From positions 127,634,886 through 127,698,885 of the forward strand of contig CM040126.1 in assembly GCA_022559845.1 (NCBI GenBank): 64,000 bases of DNA, in the 5' to 3' direction. The notes under the pieces are model-generated. The model was given only the letters and a program-made list of their open reading frames with translations. It searched no databases and was not told the origin of the DNA. The position numbers and the translations under genes were made by a program. Positions 33,086 through 45,613 of the stretch are shown here, in pieces; the stretch's first letter is position 1, and every line of letters begins with the position of its first letter. The DNA is from Amorphophallus konjac (lineage: Eukaryota > Streptophyta > Magnoliopsida > Alismatales > Araceae).

Positions 33086-35198
33086 AGGATGTACATCCAA
33101 CTGCTAAAAGAATATCGGGACTGCTTTGTCTGGACCTACAGAGAGATTCCAGGACTAATCCCCTCAGTCTCACAGCATGAGCTGACCATAAACCCTGGGG
33201 TAGTGCCGGTGAAATAGCCCCCTCGGCGTATGAGGCCAGAGCTCATCACTCAAATATGCAAAGAGGTCGACAAGCTCATTGATGTGGGTTTCGTCGAGGA
33301 TAATCAATATACCACGTGGTTAGCTAACATCGTGCCCGTGAAGAAGAAGAACGGACAGATCCGGATATGTGTTGACTTCCGAGATCTGAATAAAGTCTGC
33401 CCTAAAGATGACTTCCCAGTGCCGATAACGGAGGTCATGATAGATGCAATAACTGGTCATGAGGCCCTATCATTCATGGATGGGTCATCTGGCTACAACC
33501 AGATATGGATCGTGGAACATGACCGGATCCACACTGCCTTCCGGACCCCCAAAGGCATTTATCACTACAAAAGAATGCCGTTCGGATTAAAGAACGCCGA
33601 CGCAACTTATCAGCGGGCGATGACCAAAATATTTGATGAGCTGCTTTACCATAAGGTCGAGTGCTACATAGACGACCTGGTAGTCAAGACCAAAAAGAAA
33701 GAAGACCATCTACAAGACCTCCGAGTCATTTTCCAGAGGCTGAGGCAGTATGAATTAAAAATGAACCCTATGAAGTGTGCGTTCGAAGTCTCGAGCGGAA
33801 AGTTCTTGGGTTTCATTGTCAGGTATCGAGGGATTGAAATAGACCCCGCAAAGATCAAGGCGATTCAGGAGTTACCCTCGCCAAGGAATCTCTCTGAGCT
33901 AAGATCCCTTCAGGGCCGCCTTGCATACGTCCGACGGTTTATATCCAACTTGTCGGGGCGATGCCACCCCTTTCACAAGCTGATGATGAAGGATGTTCCC
34001 TTCTACTGGGATGAAGAATGCCAGATAGCCTTCGATAAACTAAAGGATTACCTGAAAACCCCTCCAGTGCTGGGTGCGCCAGTGAAAGGACGGCCGCTGA
34101 TCCTCTACATAGCAGCCACACACAATTCCCTGGGGGCAATGCTAGCCCAGAATAATGAAGAAGGAAAAGAACAAGCCCTCTACTATCTCAGTCGAAGAAT
34201 GGTCAGAACTGAGGAAAGGTACACCTACATCGAGAAGATTTGCTTGGCATTGGTCTTCGCGGTCAAGAAGCTGCGGCACTACATGCTGTCGCATGAAGTT
34301 AAGCTAATTTCTAGGGAGGATCCGCTTAGATAACATGTCCCAACCTGCCCTCAAAGGCCGCCTGGGCAAATGGGCAGTGATTCTTATTGAGTATGACATC
34401 TCCTATGTACCGCAGAGGGCCGTCAAGGGCCAAGCTATTGCAGACTTCTTTGTTGAACATCCAGTACCCGAAGACTGCCCTCTGGAACCAGAGCTTCCTG
34501 AAGATGAAACTTTAGAGGTCGGCCAGGTGCGGTCCTCCCCATGGCAGCTGTATTTTGACGGCGCCTCCAGAATTGACACCTCAGTGACGGGATCGGCCAG
34601 AGTCCGTGCAGGAGCAGGCATAGTCTTGAAGTCTCCTGAAGGGGAAGTCATACACACGTCTTGCTCAATAAACAAACCTTGCACAAATAATGAAGCAGAA
34701 TATGAAGCCCTCATAATCGGGCTACAGATTGCTCTGTCCATGGGAATTCAAATACTAGAAGCGTTCGGGGACTCCATGCTGGTTATAAAACAATTGGAAG
34801 GGGAGTTCGAGGTGCGAAAGCAAGAGCTCGTCCCTTACTACCATCTGGCCCTACGCCTAATGGCAAGATTCTACTTCATCAGCATCAAGCACGTCAACCG
34901 AGGATAGAATGCTCAAGCTGACGCCCTCGCAAAGCTGGCAAGTTCCTTGGCGGTCCCGCCTGATACGAGCCTGAACATAACAGTCATCAACCGGCGGCAG
35001 GTCCCCAGCATGACAGAAGCTTTAGCCGATGAACAAGCTAATGAAGTAGCAGTTGCTGAAGCAGTCCAGCAGCCCGACTGGCGGGAATACCTCCTGCATT
35101 GGTTCCAACACCAACAGCTCCCGAAGGTGAAAGAACAAAGAATGAAACTCCTGAGGGTCAAAGACTTTTACGAGATGAGGAACGGAACCTTGTTCCGA
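33086..35198 (+). pseudogene. Reverse transcriptase and double RNase H of Ogre-B
   Basis: RT motifs in order: FVWTYREIPGL, VKKKNGQIRICVDFRDLNKV, FMDGSSGYNQI, PFGLKNADATYQRAM, the catalytic ECYIDDLVV (Y at 33665), and GKFLGFIVRYRGIEIDP. A degenerate first RNase H follows (LYIAATHNSLGAML, lacking the first aspartate), then after a frameshift at about 34331 a complete-looking second RNase H of archaeal type (LYFDGASR, CTNNEAEYEAL, FGDSMLVIKQ, NAQADALAKLA). Two RNase H domains are a mark of the Tat/Ogre group. In-frame stops: TAG at 33083, 33215 and 34905. It copies the element RNA into DNA. Confidence 0.9.
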
Positions 35199-36358
35199 TA
35201 AATGGCAGATGCCCGAAGAAAAGTCTTACTTCGATGCTTATCTCTAGGGGAAGCCAGATAGGTAATGCAAGAGTCCATGTTGGGTCAGCCGGGGCGCACC
35301 AGGCCGGTCCGAAAATGAAGATCGAAATAAAGAAATTGGGTTATTATTGGCCCACTATATTTGATGATTGCTGCAAGTTCGCCAAGGCTTGTCAGAAATG
35401 TCAAGAGCATGCCAATGTGTCAAGAAGACCTCTAGTGCCTCTACATCCTACCTTACCAAGCTGGCCGTTTGCCCAGTGGGGCACGGACGTGGTGGGGCCA
35501 CTACCAGCATCTTCATCAGGGTGCAAATACATCTTAGCAGCTACATATTACTTCTCCAGATGTGCAGAGGTAGTAGCACAAAAAGAAGTCACGGGAGAAT
35601 TAGTTGCGAGATTCTTCCGGCAGAATGTAATATTTCGGTTCGGGATTCCCAGCCGAATCATCTCCGACAACGGCAGCCACTTCAGAAATCAGAAGATTTA
35701 TCGGCTAGCTGACAAATACAAGATTGATTGGAGAACATCATCTCCCTACTACCTTCAGGCCAACGGACTTGCATAGGCCTTTAACAAAATGTTGTGCACT
35801 CTGCTGGCAAAGATCGTCAAGACTAACAGAAGAGATTGGGAAGAAAGAATGTACGAGGCACTGTGGGCTTACCGTACGGTCTACAAGACCCCTACCGGCT
35901 GCTCACCCTACTCCCTTGTGTATGGGTCAGAGGCTGTGGTGCCAATTGAGCTGGAGATCCCCTCATTACGGGTCGCCATCCAGCATGGAGTGGTGGGTAA
36001 CGAGCAGGCCAACGTAGAAAGAAGACTAGAAGAGCTCGCCGATCTTGAAGGAAAGCGCCTCCGGGCGCAACAGAATATTCAACTCTATCAAGCCCGCATG
36101 GCCCGTGCTTTTGATAAGCTGGTCAAAGGACGGGAGTTCAAAAGGGGTGATCTGGTGATGGTTAAAAGAAGAGAGGTGATGGCCTCCAACCCCAAGGGGA
36201 AGTTGGTGGAAAATTGGGTCAGACCGTATGTCATCCACCGAGCATATGAAGGGGCTGCGTATGTCCTTGTGGACCACAAAGGAGTCATCCAATTCTCTCC
36301 CCTTAATGGGAAGCACCTAAGGCTGTATCACACGGTTCAACCGGTGTTCCCCGAATGA
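35199..36358 (+). pseudogene. Integrase of Ogre-B
   Basis: After TAA at 35199 and a frameshift near 35270 the frame continues HVGSAGAHQAGPKMKIEIKK, with zinc ligands HVGSAGAH and CQKC, then the catalytic residues GTDVVGPL, IISDNGSHF, and a third acidic region at QANGLA-TAG-AFNK where relatives read GQAEA or similar; the glutamate itself appears lost or replaced. The C-terminal part (GDLVMVKRREV, NPKGKLVENWVRPYVIHR) is open to TGA at 36356. Two open pieces, 35099-35776 and 35789-36358, are in the same frame. It would insert the DNA copy into the chromosome. Confidence 0.88.
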
Positions 36359-36369
36359 TTTACCTCAAA

Positions 36370-36765
36370 CTCGGTCTAGTGGCACCCCGCCCTGAACGAG
36401 CTACCTCCACCCTTGGTCCAGTGGCCCTCCGCCCTGATCAAGCAACCTTTCACCTTGGTCTAGTGGCACTCCGCCCTGATCAAGCTACCTTTTACCTTGG
36501 TCTAGTGGCACTCCGCCCTAATCAAGCTACCTTTCACCTTGGTCTAGTGGCACTCCGCCCTGATCAAGCTACCTTTCACCTTGGTCTAGTGGCACTCCGC
36601 CCTGACCGAGCTACCTCCACCCTTGGTCCAGTGGCACTCCGCCCTGACTGAGCTACCCTCACCTTGGTTCAGTGGCATTCCGCCCTAACCGAGCTACACT
36701 TACCTCGGTCTAGTGGCATTCCATCCTCATCGAGCTACACTTACCTCGGTCTAGTGGCACTCTGC
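36370..36765 (+). repeat. 42-base tandem array behind Ogre-B pol
   Basis: Nine to ten copies of a unit with GGTCTAGTGGCACTCCGCCC and GATCAAGCTACCTTTCACCTT. Because 42 is a multiple of three it stays open and gives a repeated 14-residue peptide (LGLVALRPDQATFH), which I regard as incidental. Confidence 0.92.
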
Positions 36766-36775
36766 CCTGGCCAGA

Positions 36776-37310
36776 CTCGCGTAATACCTACGACTTTGCC
36801 ATTACGGGCCCTACGCCCGAATCGGCACAAATCTATCCTTTGCGTTAGCATTACCTTCTTGCTAACGAACAAACCCCTTGTTCAGCGCAAGACTCCGTGT
36901 CCTAGCCGACCTTTATACATCATTGCCATTGCGGGCCCTACGCTCGAATCGACACAAATCTATCCTTTGCGTTAGCATTACCTTCTTGTTAACGAATAAA
37001 CCCCTTGTTCGGTGCAAGACTTCGTGTCCTAGCCGACCTTTATACATCCTTGCCATTACGAGCCTTACGCCCGAATCGGCACAAATCTATCCTTTGCGTT
37101 AGCATTACCTTCTTGCTAACGAATAAACCCCTTGTTCGGCGCAAGACTCCGTGTCCTAGCCGACCTTTATACATCATTGCCATTACGGACCTTACGCCCG
37201 AATCGGCACAAATCTACCCTTGGCGTTGGCATTATCTTCTTGCTAACGAATAAACCCCTTTTTCGGCGCGATACTTCATATTCTAGCCAACCCTCTCAGC
37301 ATCCTTCTGC
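36776..37310 (+). repeat. 127-base tandem array in Ogre-B
   Basis: About four copies; the block GACTCCGTGTCCTAGCCGAC or a close variant recurs at 127-base steps (open-frame starts at 36878, 37005, 37132). Units also share GCCCGAATCGGCACAAATCT and GCTAACGAATAAACCCC. Confidence 0.92.
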
Positions 37311-37321
37311 TACATGAGTTC

Positions 37322-38580
37322 AAAAGAAATAAAAAGAAATAGAAATGGGGTTAAAAATAGAGATACCCCGCTGGCCTTGTTCCTAAACGGGGACGAGGGC
37401 AAAAATGGCTATAATCCGGCTGTGGCGAAAACTCGAAAGGGCACTGCAGGTAAAATCGGGTACTCCACCACATGAAAACCTGAAAAGGCACGTGGGCAAA
37501 AGCAAGAGGGGGCTGGCCTCGGCGAAAACCCGAAAAGGGCAGGTCAGTAAAGTGGTAATCCAAAAGTTTCTCTTCATCCTCCTCTCAACAAGATTCCCAA
37601 GGGATAACCACCAGAATTCCCACCGGAGATCCCCTAACAAACCTGTGTCCGACCCTCATCATCATCGGCGGGATCGGTCGACCTCCATCCTATAACTTGG
37701 ACCTTTCATCCTCGCTAATGAGCACGTCCCTTGCTTCGACATGTAACCCATGTCGACGAACAAACCCGTGTTCGACCCCCGTCATCATCAGCAAAATTGG
37801 TCGAACTCTACTCCTTTAACTTGGACCTCCCGTCCTTGTTATTGAATATATCCCTTGCTTCGACATGTAACCCATGTCGATGAACAAACCCGTGTTCGAC
37901 CCTCGTCATCATCAGCGAGACCGGTCGACCTCTATCCCTTAACTCAGACCTTTCATCCTTGTCAATAATCATACCTTTGCATCGACATGTAACCCCTGCC
38001 GATGAACAAACCCAGGATTCGACCCTCGTCATCATCGGCGAGGAAGGTCGACCTCTACCCTTAACTTGGACCTTTTGTCCCTGTGAATGAATATACCCTT
38101 TGCTTCAGCGTGTAACCCACATCGATGAACAAACCCAGGTTCGACCCTCGTCATCATCAGTGAGGTAGGTCGACCTCTGTCCCTTGGCCTGGACCTTTCG
38201 TCCCGGTCAAGAACCATATAGCCTTTGCTTCGACATTTAACCAGTGTCGACGAACTAAACCAGGATCCGACCCTTGTCATCATCGACAAGGCCGGTCGGC
38301 GTCCTAGCAAACAAGCTCTCCTGTGTTCCGGATTCTCCGGGGAATCAAAGAAAAAAAAGGGGGGAAAGAAACAGAAATGGGGTTAAAAATAGAGATACCC
38401 CGCCAGCTTTGTTCCTAAATGGGGACAAGGGCAAAAATGGCTATAACCCGGCTGTGGCGAAAACCCGAAAGGGCGCTGCAGGCAAAATCGGGTACCCCGT
38501 CACGTGAAAACCCAAGAGGGCGCGTGGGCAAAAGCAAAAGGGGGCTGACTCCGGTGAAAACCCGAAAGGGCGCTTGAGTC
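37322..38580 (+). repeat. Array of about 123 bases flanked by a duplicated 210-base segment
   Basis: Units with CGACCCTCGTCATCATC and CATGTAACCCATGTCGA recur at about 37649, 37770, 37892, 38019, 38143 and 38267. On each side lies a copy of a segment with GGGGTTAAAAATAGAGATAC and several GAAAACCCGAAAGGGC motifs (about 37335-37555 and 38375-38578). Confidence 0.9.
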
Positions 38581-38710
38581 GATAATATGGTTAAAAAAAA
38601 TGATGAAATGAATGAATAAAAAAAATGATGATAAAAATGATGATGAAATGAAAAGATGATGTAGTAACGGGTTTATCCTCGTTCGTCATTCCATCCCAAA
38701 CTACCTTTTT

Positions 38711-39055
38711 GACCCTTGTCACCATCGGCAAGATCGGTCGCTACCCTTTACAGTCCTTGTCACCATCGGTAAGACCGTCTACCTTTTCGACCCTTCTCAC
38801 CATCGGCAAGATCGGTCTCTACCCTTTTCGGTCCTTGTCACCATCGGCAAGACCGTCTACCTTTTCGACCCTTGTCACCATCGGCAAGATCGGTCACTAC
38901 CCTTTCCGGTCATTGTCACCATCAGTAAGACCGTCTACCCTTTTCGACCCTTGTCACCATCGGCAAGATCGGTCGCTACCCTTTACGGTCCTTGTCACAA
39001 TCGGCAAGACCGTCTACCTTTTTGACCCTTGTAACCATCGGCAAGATCGGCAAGA
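38711..39055 (+). repeat. 78-base tandem array in Ogre-B
   Basis: GACCCTTGTCACCATCGG begins at 38711, 38789, 38867, 38946 and 39024. Each unit is itself two half-units built on CACCATCGGCAAGA. Confidence 0.93.
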
Positions 39056-39657
39056 CTTACATCTGCACCAATCTGGCAACCTCTGGAACCCCATCACGCG
39101 GTGGAGTGAAGCCCCCATCCTTTCCTTGAAAGGGTGGACGCTCTCCTGCGGCGCAGATATGGGTATACTTCCAAGCAGGTCGCCAAAGTTGCCACAAGAT
39201 ATGATAGAATACAAGTGTAAAGGTGGACACCTAAAACAGTAAAGGACACTTGTATTTCATTGCAAAAAGGAGAGGAATGAATACAAAAGGGGCCCTTCAG
39301 AGGGGACAAATTACAAAGGCAGATCAGCTAAGACCGCCTGAAAATATCTGCAAAGTCAATGAGTCCAACATGTGGAGCCGCTCCCAGTTCACGGAGCTGC
39401 ATTTCTTCCTCCTGAACTCGAGTCACCTCAGTCTCTAGGGATGCGACTCAACCCTCCAGTAAAGAAGTCTCCTCGATGCCTTGGACTTCTGCAGCCTCCA
39501 GCCGTGGTATCTCAGCTTCAATGGTAGCCAATTCAGCCCGGAGTTCTTCCCGTCGGCTATGTAGAATATGTGCCCGAGCGGCTGAAGTTTCAACATGGGC
39601 CTTGCTCTTCTGAAGATCGGAGGTTAGAGACGTCAGCTCCGCCTGACAGTCAGCTTT

Positions 39658-42600
39658 CTACAGCTTGAGGGCCGCTAGCCGGTCGTTCATCACCCTCCCA
39701 AGAAAGTCCCGGCGGTTTACAAATTCTAGCAGGAGCAGCACCCGCTGGGTCCAGGTGTCCAAAGGACAGCCTGATGCCTGCAGCCCGATCGTCAGTCGCC
39801 CAGCCACTTCCTTTAATTGGGGGTAAGATAGTGTCGGCTGAGACTCCACAACCTGGCGTAACATCTCTAAATACTGCCAGACAAAGTCCTCCGATGAAGT
39901 AAAGCCCAGGGAGGCTACCGGAGCCACCTCAAAGGTCACCTCCCTGTCTATGGAAGCCCATAAGCCAATATCTGGCTCGGAAGAAGAAGATGGAATGGCC
40001 ACCAGAGCCGAGGTAGCAGGTACTGCGGTAGCACGCTCTTGCTCCCTCGGGCTCCTCGAAGAATTCTCTTCTACAGGTGCTGGAAGAGGCAGAGGTTCCA
40101 ACTCTATTTCTGGTATGGATGAAGCTGCAGGGTCAGGCGCAATAGTCATTATGGACGCCGGGACAAAGGCAGAACCCCTTGACGAGTCAGCTTCAGCTCT
40201 CAATTTCATTGCCGGCACCAGGGCGAGACTCTCTCCCAGCGGGCTCGGCTCCATTGATGATACTTCGGCAGCTGCGTGTATTCTTACTGGCACAGGGTGA
40301 AGTATGGTAACTGCCTCTGAAGAAGACACTGTGGCCAGCGGTAGCATATCCAAAGCCTCCGACGAAACCACAATAGCATCATAAGGTGATACTAGAGGGT
40401 GATTGGCTGCGTCAGGCTCCTAGAACAAGATTCCAGTAAGCACGAAGATGGCAGAAAAGAATGAAAAGATATGCGACTCTGCAGAGGGGCGGGTAGAACT
40501 TACTATGGCCGCAGCATCCATCTCTTCAAGTACCTGTATGGAAGATCCTAACTCTGCAGATGAAGCAACAAAAGGAGGGGTTATCTCCACCTCCATGTCT
40601 AGCCCGGCGAATTCCTCTGGCAACATTCCCTCAGATGATGTCACCAGCAACCTCGGAGGACTAAAGATCAAAGGACCGCTCAACGGTATGAGGGGTGTCG
40701 TTGTCCCTTTGATGGCTGCCGCAGGTGCTCGTTCGTCACCTTCTGAAGAATAATAGTCAATTTCTTTATCAGAAGGGGTGGCAGAGCTACTGGAGGAAAT
40801 ATCTATGCTGATCTCGGGTTGGCCCGCTTCCTCTGTCGCCTGGCAGGCTGCCGAGCGGGTGATTACACGCCGCCATGGGATAGCACCTTTCTTTAGCGCA
40901 GTCTTATGTCCTTCAGTCTGTGAAGGGACATCCATGGCAGGCGTCTCAACCGCTATGCTAACCACTCTTGCCGCTACAATAAACATATACATAAGGCGGG
41001 GCGAACAGATCAATAAGAAAGAAGAGTCTGAAGGATGGCAGTCACTTGGCTCACCCTCGGCCTCACTGGCAGGTGTGGGAGAAGGGAGTCTGACATTCTC
41101 TTCAGCAGTGGGGAGACTCTCCCCTGTGGCTTCAACTGTTTTGGTCGCCCCTGCCATGGCTGTGACAGAAGACCCTATGTCTCCAGTCTCCAGGATGACC
41201 TCCTCAGCAAGTGTGGTGGTGCCAACCGCTCCTTGAGCTGAGGTAAAACAAGGAGGACGTCAAGGGAGTGAAGACATCATGAAGAGAACACTCCTTCAGA
41301 CCGCAAAGAAAAGTGATGTCACCTTTAGCTGCTTGCTGAGTGGCCTCTTTCTGAGCGGCAAACTGCTCAAATGACGGCACTTCAGGCAGAGGAGCCTCAG
41401 CCGCATCAGTCAAAGACTGCTTGGAAGAAGTTTTCCGAGCTTTCTTCGCTCGGCCTATTGCAACTTTCAGCACGGAGGCCGCTCTCTTTTTACCAGGTGG
41501 CAAGGGAGTAGTGGTCGGCATCGGTGTGGGAGCCTCAAAATATTCTGACTTCTGGGCCTGGGATATGATCTTCCTATAAAGTCCCTGCTGCTTTATATCT
41601 GGACGGTATGTCAAATGAAGCACATGCCGTTATAAAAGAACTGAGCAACAAACTACTCTACATGCCAACTGAAGAAGACTTTACCTGCCGGGCCGTTGTA
41701 AAAAGATGAGATGGGCCAATACTGATAAGCCACCTCCTTCCATCGGGATGCAGCCTCCTGAACAAGCCAGCAGACGTCGCCGATCTTCTTGCACTTCTCA
41801 ACTAGGTCGGCCAAGTCCGCATGACCACGGGAAGCTATGCAATGATATAAGCAAGGTGGTCGAAGCCCCAGCCATCGGCATAATGAAAAGATACAAACAA
41901 AGGCTTGTCCAGAACACTTGCTATGGGACTGTCAAGGGTCAGTCCATGGATATTCATCAAGACGAACAGCCAAGACGTGTGTTGATAATATGTCAGGGTT
42001 CTGTCTTCTCTATTAACAAACACCCGGTACGGGCAAAAGCGGTCAACCTCACACTTCCATGAAACTTCTTTGGAGAGCGGCTCCTCAATGGGGAATGGGT
42101 ACTGCTGAAGTTCCAAGCGGGAACCACCAATCTGGCACAGATGTTCTAAATTTTGCGTGAAAGTATCTTCATCTATGTCAGTAAGCACAGGCACCAGCTA
42201 TTCAGTTGCTTCCTCTTTTGTGGCTTTCCTGCGTGCTATGTATGCCTCTACCTCCTTCAGATGTTGGGAGAACAGCCTCTTCAAATGGGCTTCTTCAATA
42301 TCAAAAATTGGCCCGGGCTGCTGGCTCAGAAAGGTGCGCTCAGCTACATCCCAGCATGCCGCCCTAGCATTGCGATAAAAGCCCGTTCAAGCATTCCACC
42401 ACTTTATATACTCTGGAGTGACCCGGGGAACGCGGTTCGGCACCGGCACTCTGAAAACATTGGCATCCCGACGGTGAAAGTAGTCCCACCAGGAGCGACC
42501 CTCAACTACAACAGTCGAGCCGTGCTTCGACCTGCTATCCAGAGGAAACAGGGCAACCGAAGGCGAGATGTGCTGATCATAGCCAAAATTTCGGCCAAAC

Positions 42601-45287
42601 CTGAAACAATAGTAGGGTTCTAAATGAACCACGCCCACCTTTCTAAACACTAAGACACTGGGGCGAATTGCTAAAGCCCAGTCAATGACCTCAGGCTCCA
42701 AGATTGGCCGGGTCACGGTGTTGCCTGAAATGAAATGTGTGAAAGTCTCCACTGCCTCAAGCTTACATTCACGATGGCGATTCACCAATGGAGCGGAATG
42801 TGTGGCCAAATTCCAAAAATGGATGGTCCCCGCTGAATCCATCGGAACCCTTGTTAGCCGGCCTCGGATGGAGAAAAGCTGATGAGACACTGGACCAGGT
42901 TCAACACTAGCAAATTCCAGCATCCTGGGATATAATGTCACTGTCTGTAGAGTCCTGGGAGCCAGCTCTGGGAACAAATTGCACACCCAAGCATTGAAGA
43001 AATGAAATGGCCCCACTGTTCTAAAAGAGCGGGGGACCCGATGCCTATGAATATCTCCAAGAGATTTGTAGATCAGGCAGAGTGCTGCTAGGCATAGTGC
43101 AAGCCGCATGCCCCAAGCCATCTGACAAGCCGGGTATATTGCCTCCGGCCTAATGACTGTCTCATCTCCCTATGGGAGGGCAAAAGTGCACAACCAGAAA
43201 GTAAGGTAAGCCGCATAATGCGTAAGGGGATCTGCTCCAGTGGGATTCGGTCCTCCGCGACTAATCCGTCGAAGGGAAGCAGGCAGCGCCGACTTGAACT
43301 TGGGTGGTTTGCTGGGCTTACCTGCAACAGGAGCTACATGGGGAAACTCACTGTACTTCAGAGGGCCGCCGAAGAAATACTAAATCCAATGTCCCTCTTG
43401 GACTCTCAATTTGCTGCTCTTCTCTCGGGGCTGATACCCCCTCGAGGATCCCCTATTCAGCGCCAAGCAGAGGGAGCGGTACACTTTCATCAAGTACTGG
43501 TATGAGTAGCCAAAATAGTACTTGGAGAGGGGGATTTCCGCAGCCCACCACAAAGGCAGCCCAATAAGACCCACAAGGTCCAACCAGGCGAGCCCGCCCG
43601 AGTGATAGCCCACAGGGCCCACTTAGGGAAGAAAAGCCCAATAAATAAGACTCGAGGAACTAACTCTCCCCGGCGGCCTTCTAGGCTCGGAGAGCCCGAG
43701 ACAACGGTCAGGTCCCAAGGAAGGTCCGGCCTAAAGCCCTCTCCCCGTCCGAGAGAGATAGGCTCCAGCCGACCTATCCGACCCCACCTTCGCCGGGCCA
43801 TGCCTATCGCTCGGGCAAGAGCTAGCATCCCCGAAGCTCGGTAAGGCCGGTTGATTATTCCGCAAGTGCAGCCGTTCAGAGTCCTCCGCCAGCGGGAGAG
43901 TCAGGGGAGCCGCCGGACTCCAAGGGGATAACGTTCCCACGATCAGGCCATGAAAGCCCCCGTTAAAGACGTAACTCCCGCCGGGAACCCCTCAGCTTAC
44001 AGGACTCCTGAAGGCGGTGCACTATTTAAGCAAGGGATACCCTCCGAAAGAAGGTAAGATGAACAAGGCATTCACACACCCTAAGCTCCTGAGCACGACT
44101 CGCTTCACCCTTTGGTGGAGAGGATTCTCGCGCATCAGCTCTCTCCTCCCCCCATTATCGCTTCCACCATAGCTCCACTGACTTAGCCATCGGAGGGTTT
44201 TGCCCCAGGGAGATCCCCTGGGCCCTTTGATACGTTTCCTTCTCTTGCAGATTCATCTTCTGGTGATCCACAGCCCGCTCAGGATCCAGCGCGAGACCTC
44301 GCCTCTTCAGTACTCGCCCTCACCATCTGTCTCGTCCTTAATGAAGTCATGGAGGCATACCTCCTCATAGGGCGCTCCATTGATCGGCAGACCCGACAGC
44401 TGTGACAGGCTCCAGAGGTCCAGAGAAGTTTCGCCCTCTGCTGTATAGAAAGTATTGAACTGTGGGCCGAACACTTTGAACATGCCGCAGCACAACCCTT
44501 TCGAGATGGGGTACCTGAAATGGGATGCATACACACTGTGATACACCCCGGCCCTGACCAGCAATGGCGCATACTCCTTCAGAACATATTCTATAAATTC
44601 TACCGCTCCTACGCGGAAGAGATGGGCATCGGTCACTTTCGTGTCGGCAAACCACCCAGCAGCCAACTGGAATTTGAACTGGATAGCCAAGCAGTTCAGG
44701 ACGAATGGCTCGTCTCTATAGCCCCACATGATGGGTGCCAAGAATAAACCGTAGCCGGGTTTCTCTCTGTTGACCCGACCTGCAGTGGTGTCCCACCTAG
44801 CTGGTGTGAATTCTGGAGCCCGTGTCAGCATTTTCTGCTCTGCCTCCAGCTCTGTTACCCCCAAGACGGCGTTCCACTTGCGCCGCTCTCCCGGAAGATA
44901 GATGGTGTCTCCGCGATACACGGAGCCTTTCAAGCTATCCTGGTCCACCAACATGGCCCATTCCACCATCCGAGCCAGCATGACGTCTCTCTTCCCCGAG
45001 ACACTGAAAGTGCAGATGAATGGTGCAAGATGACGGTCCTTCGGGAAGTTCGGGCGATACCCGTCATCGCGATTGAAGTTCAGCCCTCCCTCGACGGTCA
45101 CAACGCGAGATGAGGATATTGTATTTGTTTTAGAGTCGGAGGATTCATCGACTATGGCGATCCTCCCAAGACCCCGGTCCAGTTGCCCGACGTTCCTCCA
45201 AGTTACAACAGGGCCAGATGCCCTGCCCTGGGAAGAAGCGTCGACATCAGCAGCGCCAGAAGCGACACGGCTGGAAGAGGTGGCCAT
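39658..45287 (-). pseudogene. Ogre-B antisense gene, plant-mobile-domain-like, decayed
   Basis: Opposite to pol, between pol and the 3' LTR. The first ATG is at 45287 (MATSSSRVASGAADVDASSQ). The 45287-44307 part ends in AEGETSLDLWSLSQLSGLPI, the signature of the plant mobile domain (PMD). The domain resumes after a gap at about 43620 (PLWWAAEIPLSKYYFGYSYQ ... HYAAYLTFWLCTFALP, TAG, GDETVIRPEA, QMAWGMRLALCLAALC) and continues to 42387 (NRVPRVTPEYIKWWNA). Pieces at 42194-41835, 41623-41204, 41157-40420 and 40371-39658 form a long tail rich in A, P, S, E, with a KKRAASVLKVAIGRAKKARK basic stretch that could be a nuclear signal. Stops near 43393 and 43156 and several frame changes break it. PMD proteins in plants affect silencing and genome stability; the role in retroelements is unknown. 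Confidence 0.7.
43600..44275 (+). repeat. Tat-type LTR-like segment inside the antisense gene
   Basis: The gap between the two PMD pieces holds CTGACTTAGCCATCGGAGGG (44178 on), the mirror-strand counterpart of the Tat-A LTR block at 14222-14240, followed by a GCCCCAGGG region that also matches. A TATA-like CTATTTAAGC lies at 44020-44029 with a plausible leader. Boundaries and target duplication were not found, so an intron remains possible (minus-strand GTGAGG donor at 44323). Confidence 0.45.
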
Positions 45288-45613
45288 TTCAGCAACTACA
45301 GGCAAAAATGAAGGAAAATAAGATAATATGAAGATAAAAATAGAAAAGAAGGATTCAAGAAAAATTTTGACAGCATCCCCCCTTATCCGAAGTATGCCCA
45401 GAAGTCAAATAGGAGAACACCCACCAAGAGGGGGCGACTCCATAATAAAGAGGGACGTAGTCCCGAATGAGAAGAATAAAAGGAGACCTCGTAGAGACGA
45501 GAGAAGAAGTGAAAAGGGGAAGCCCCTCACGCCGATCGGCACCGCGGTGGAGACTGGAGGGTGAAGAGAGAGAGAGAGCTCAGATGAAAATGAGCTCTCC
45601 TCCTCCCTCTCGG

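Noticed and set aside
36355..37317. Open frames with repeated peptides behind Ogre-B pol
   Set aside because: Produced by tandem arrays; the 42-base unit keeps frame by length alone, and 127-base units give the same peptide in shifting frames.
36370..39055. CRISPR-like spacing of repeats
   Set aside because: Units are contiguous or diverged tandem repeats without unique spacers, inside a plant retroelement.
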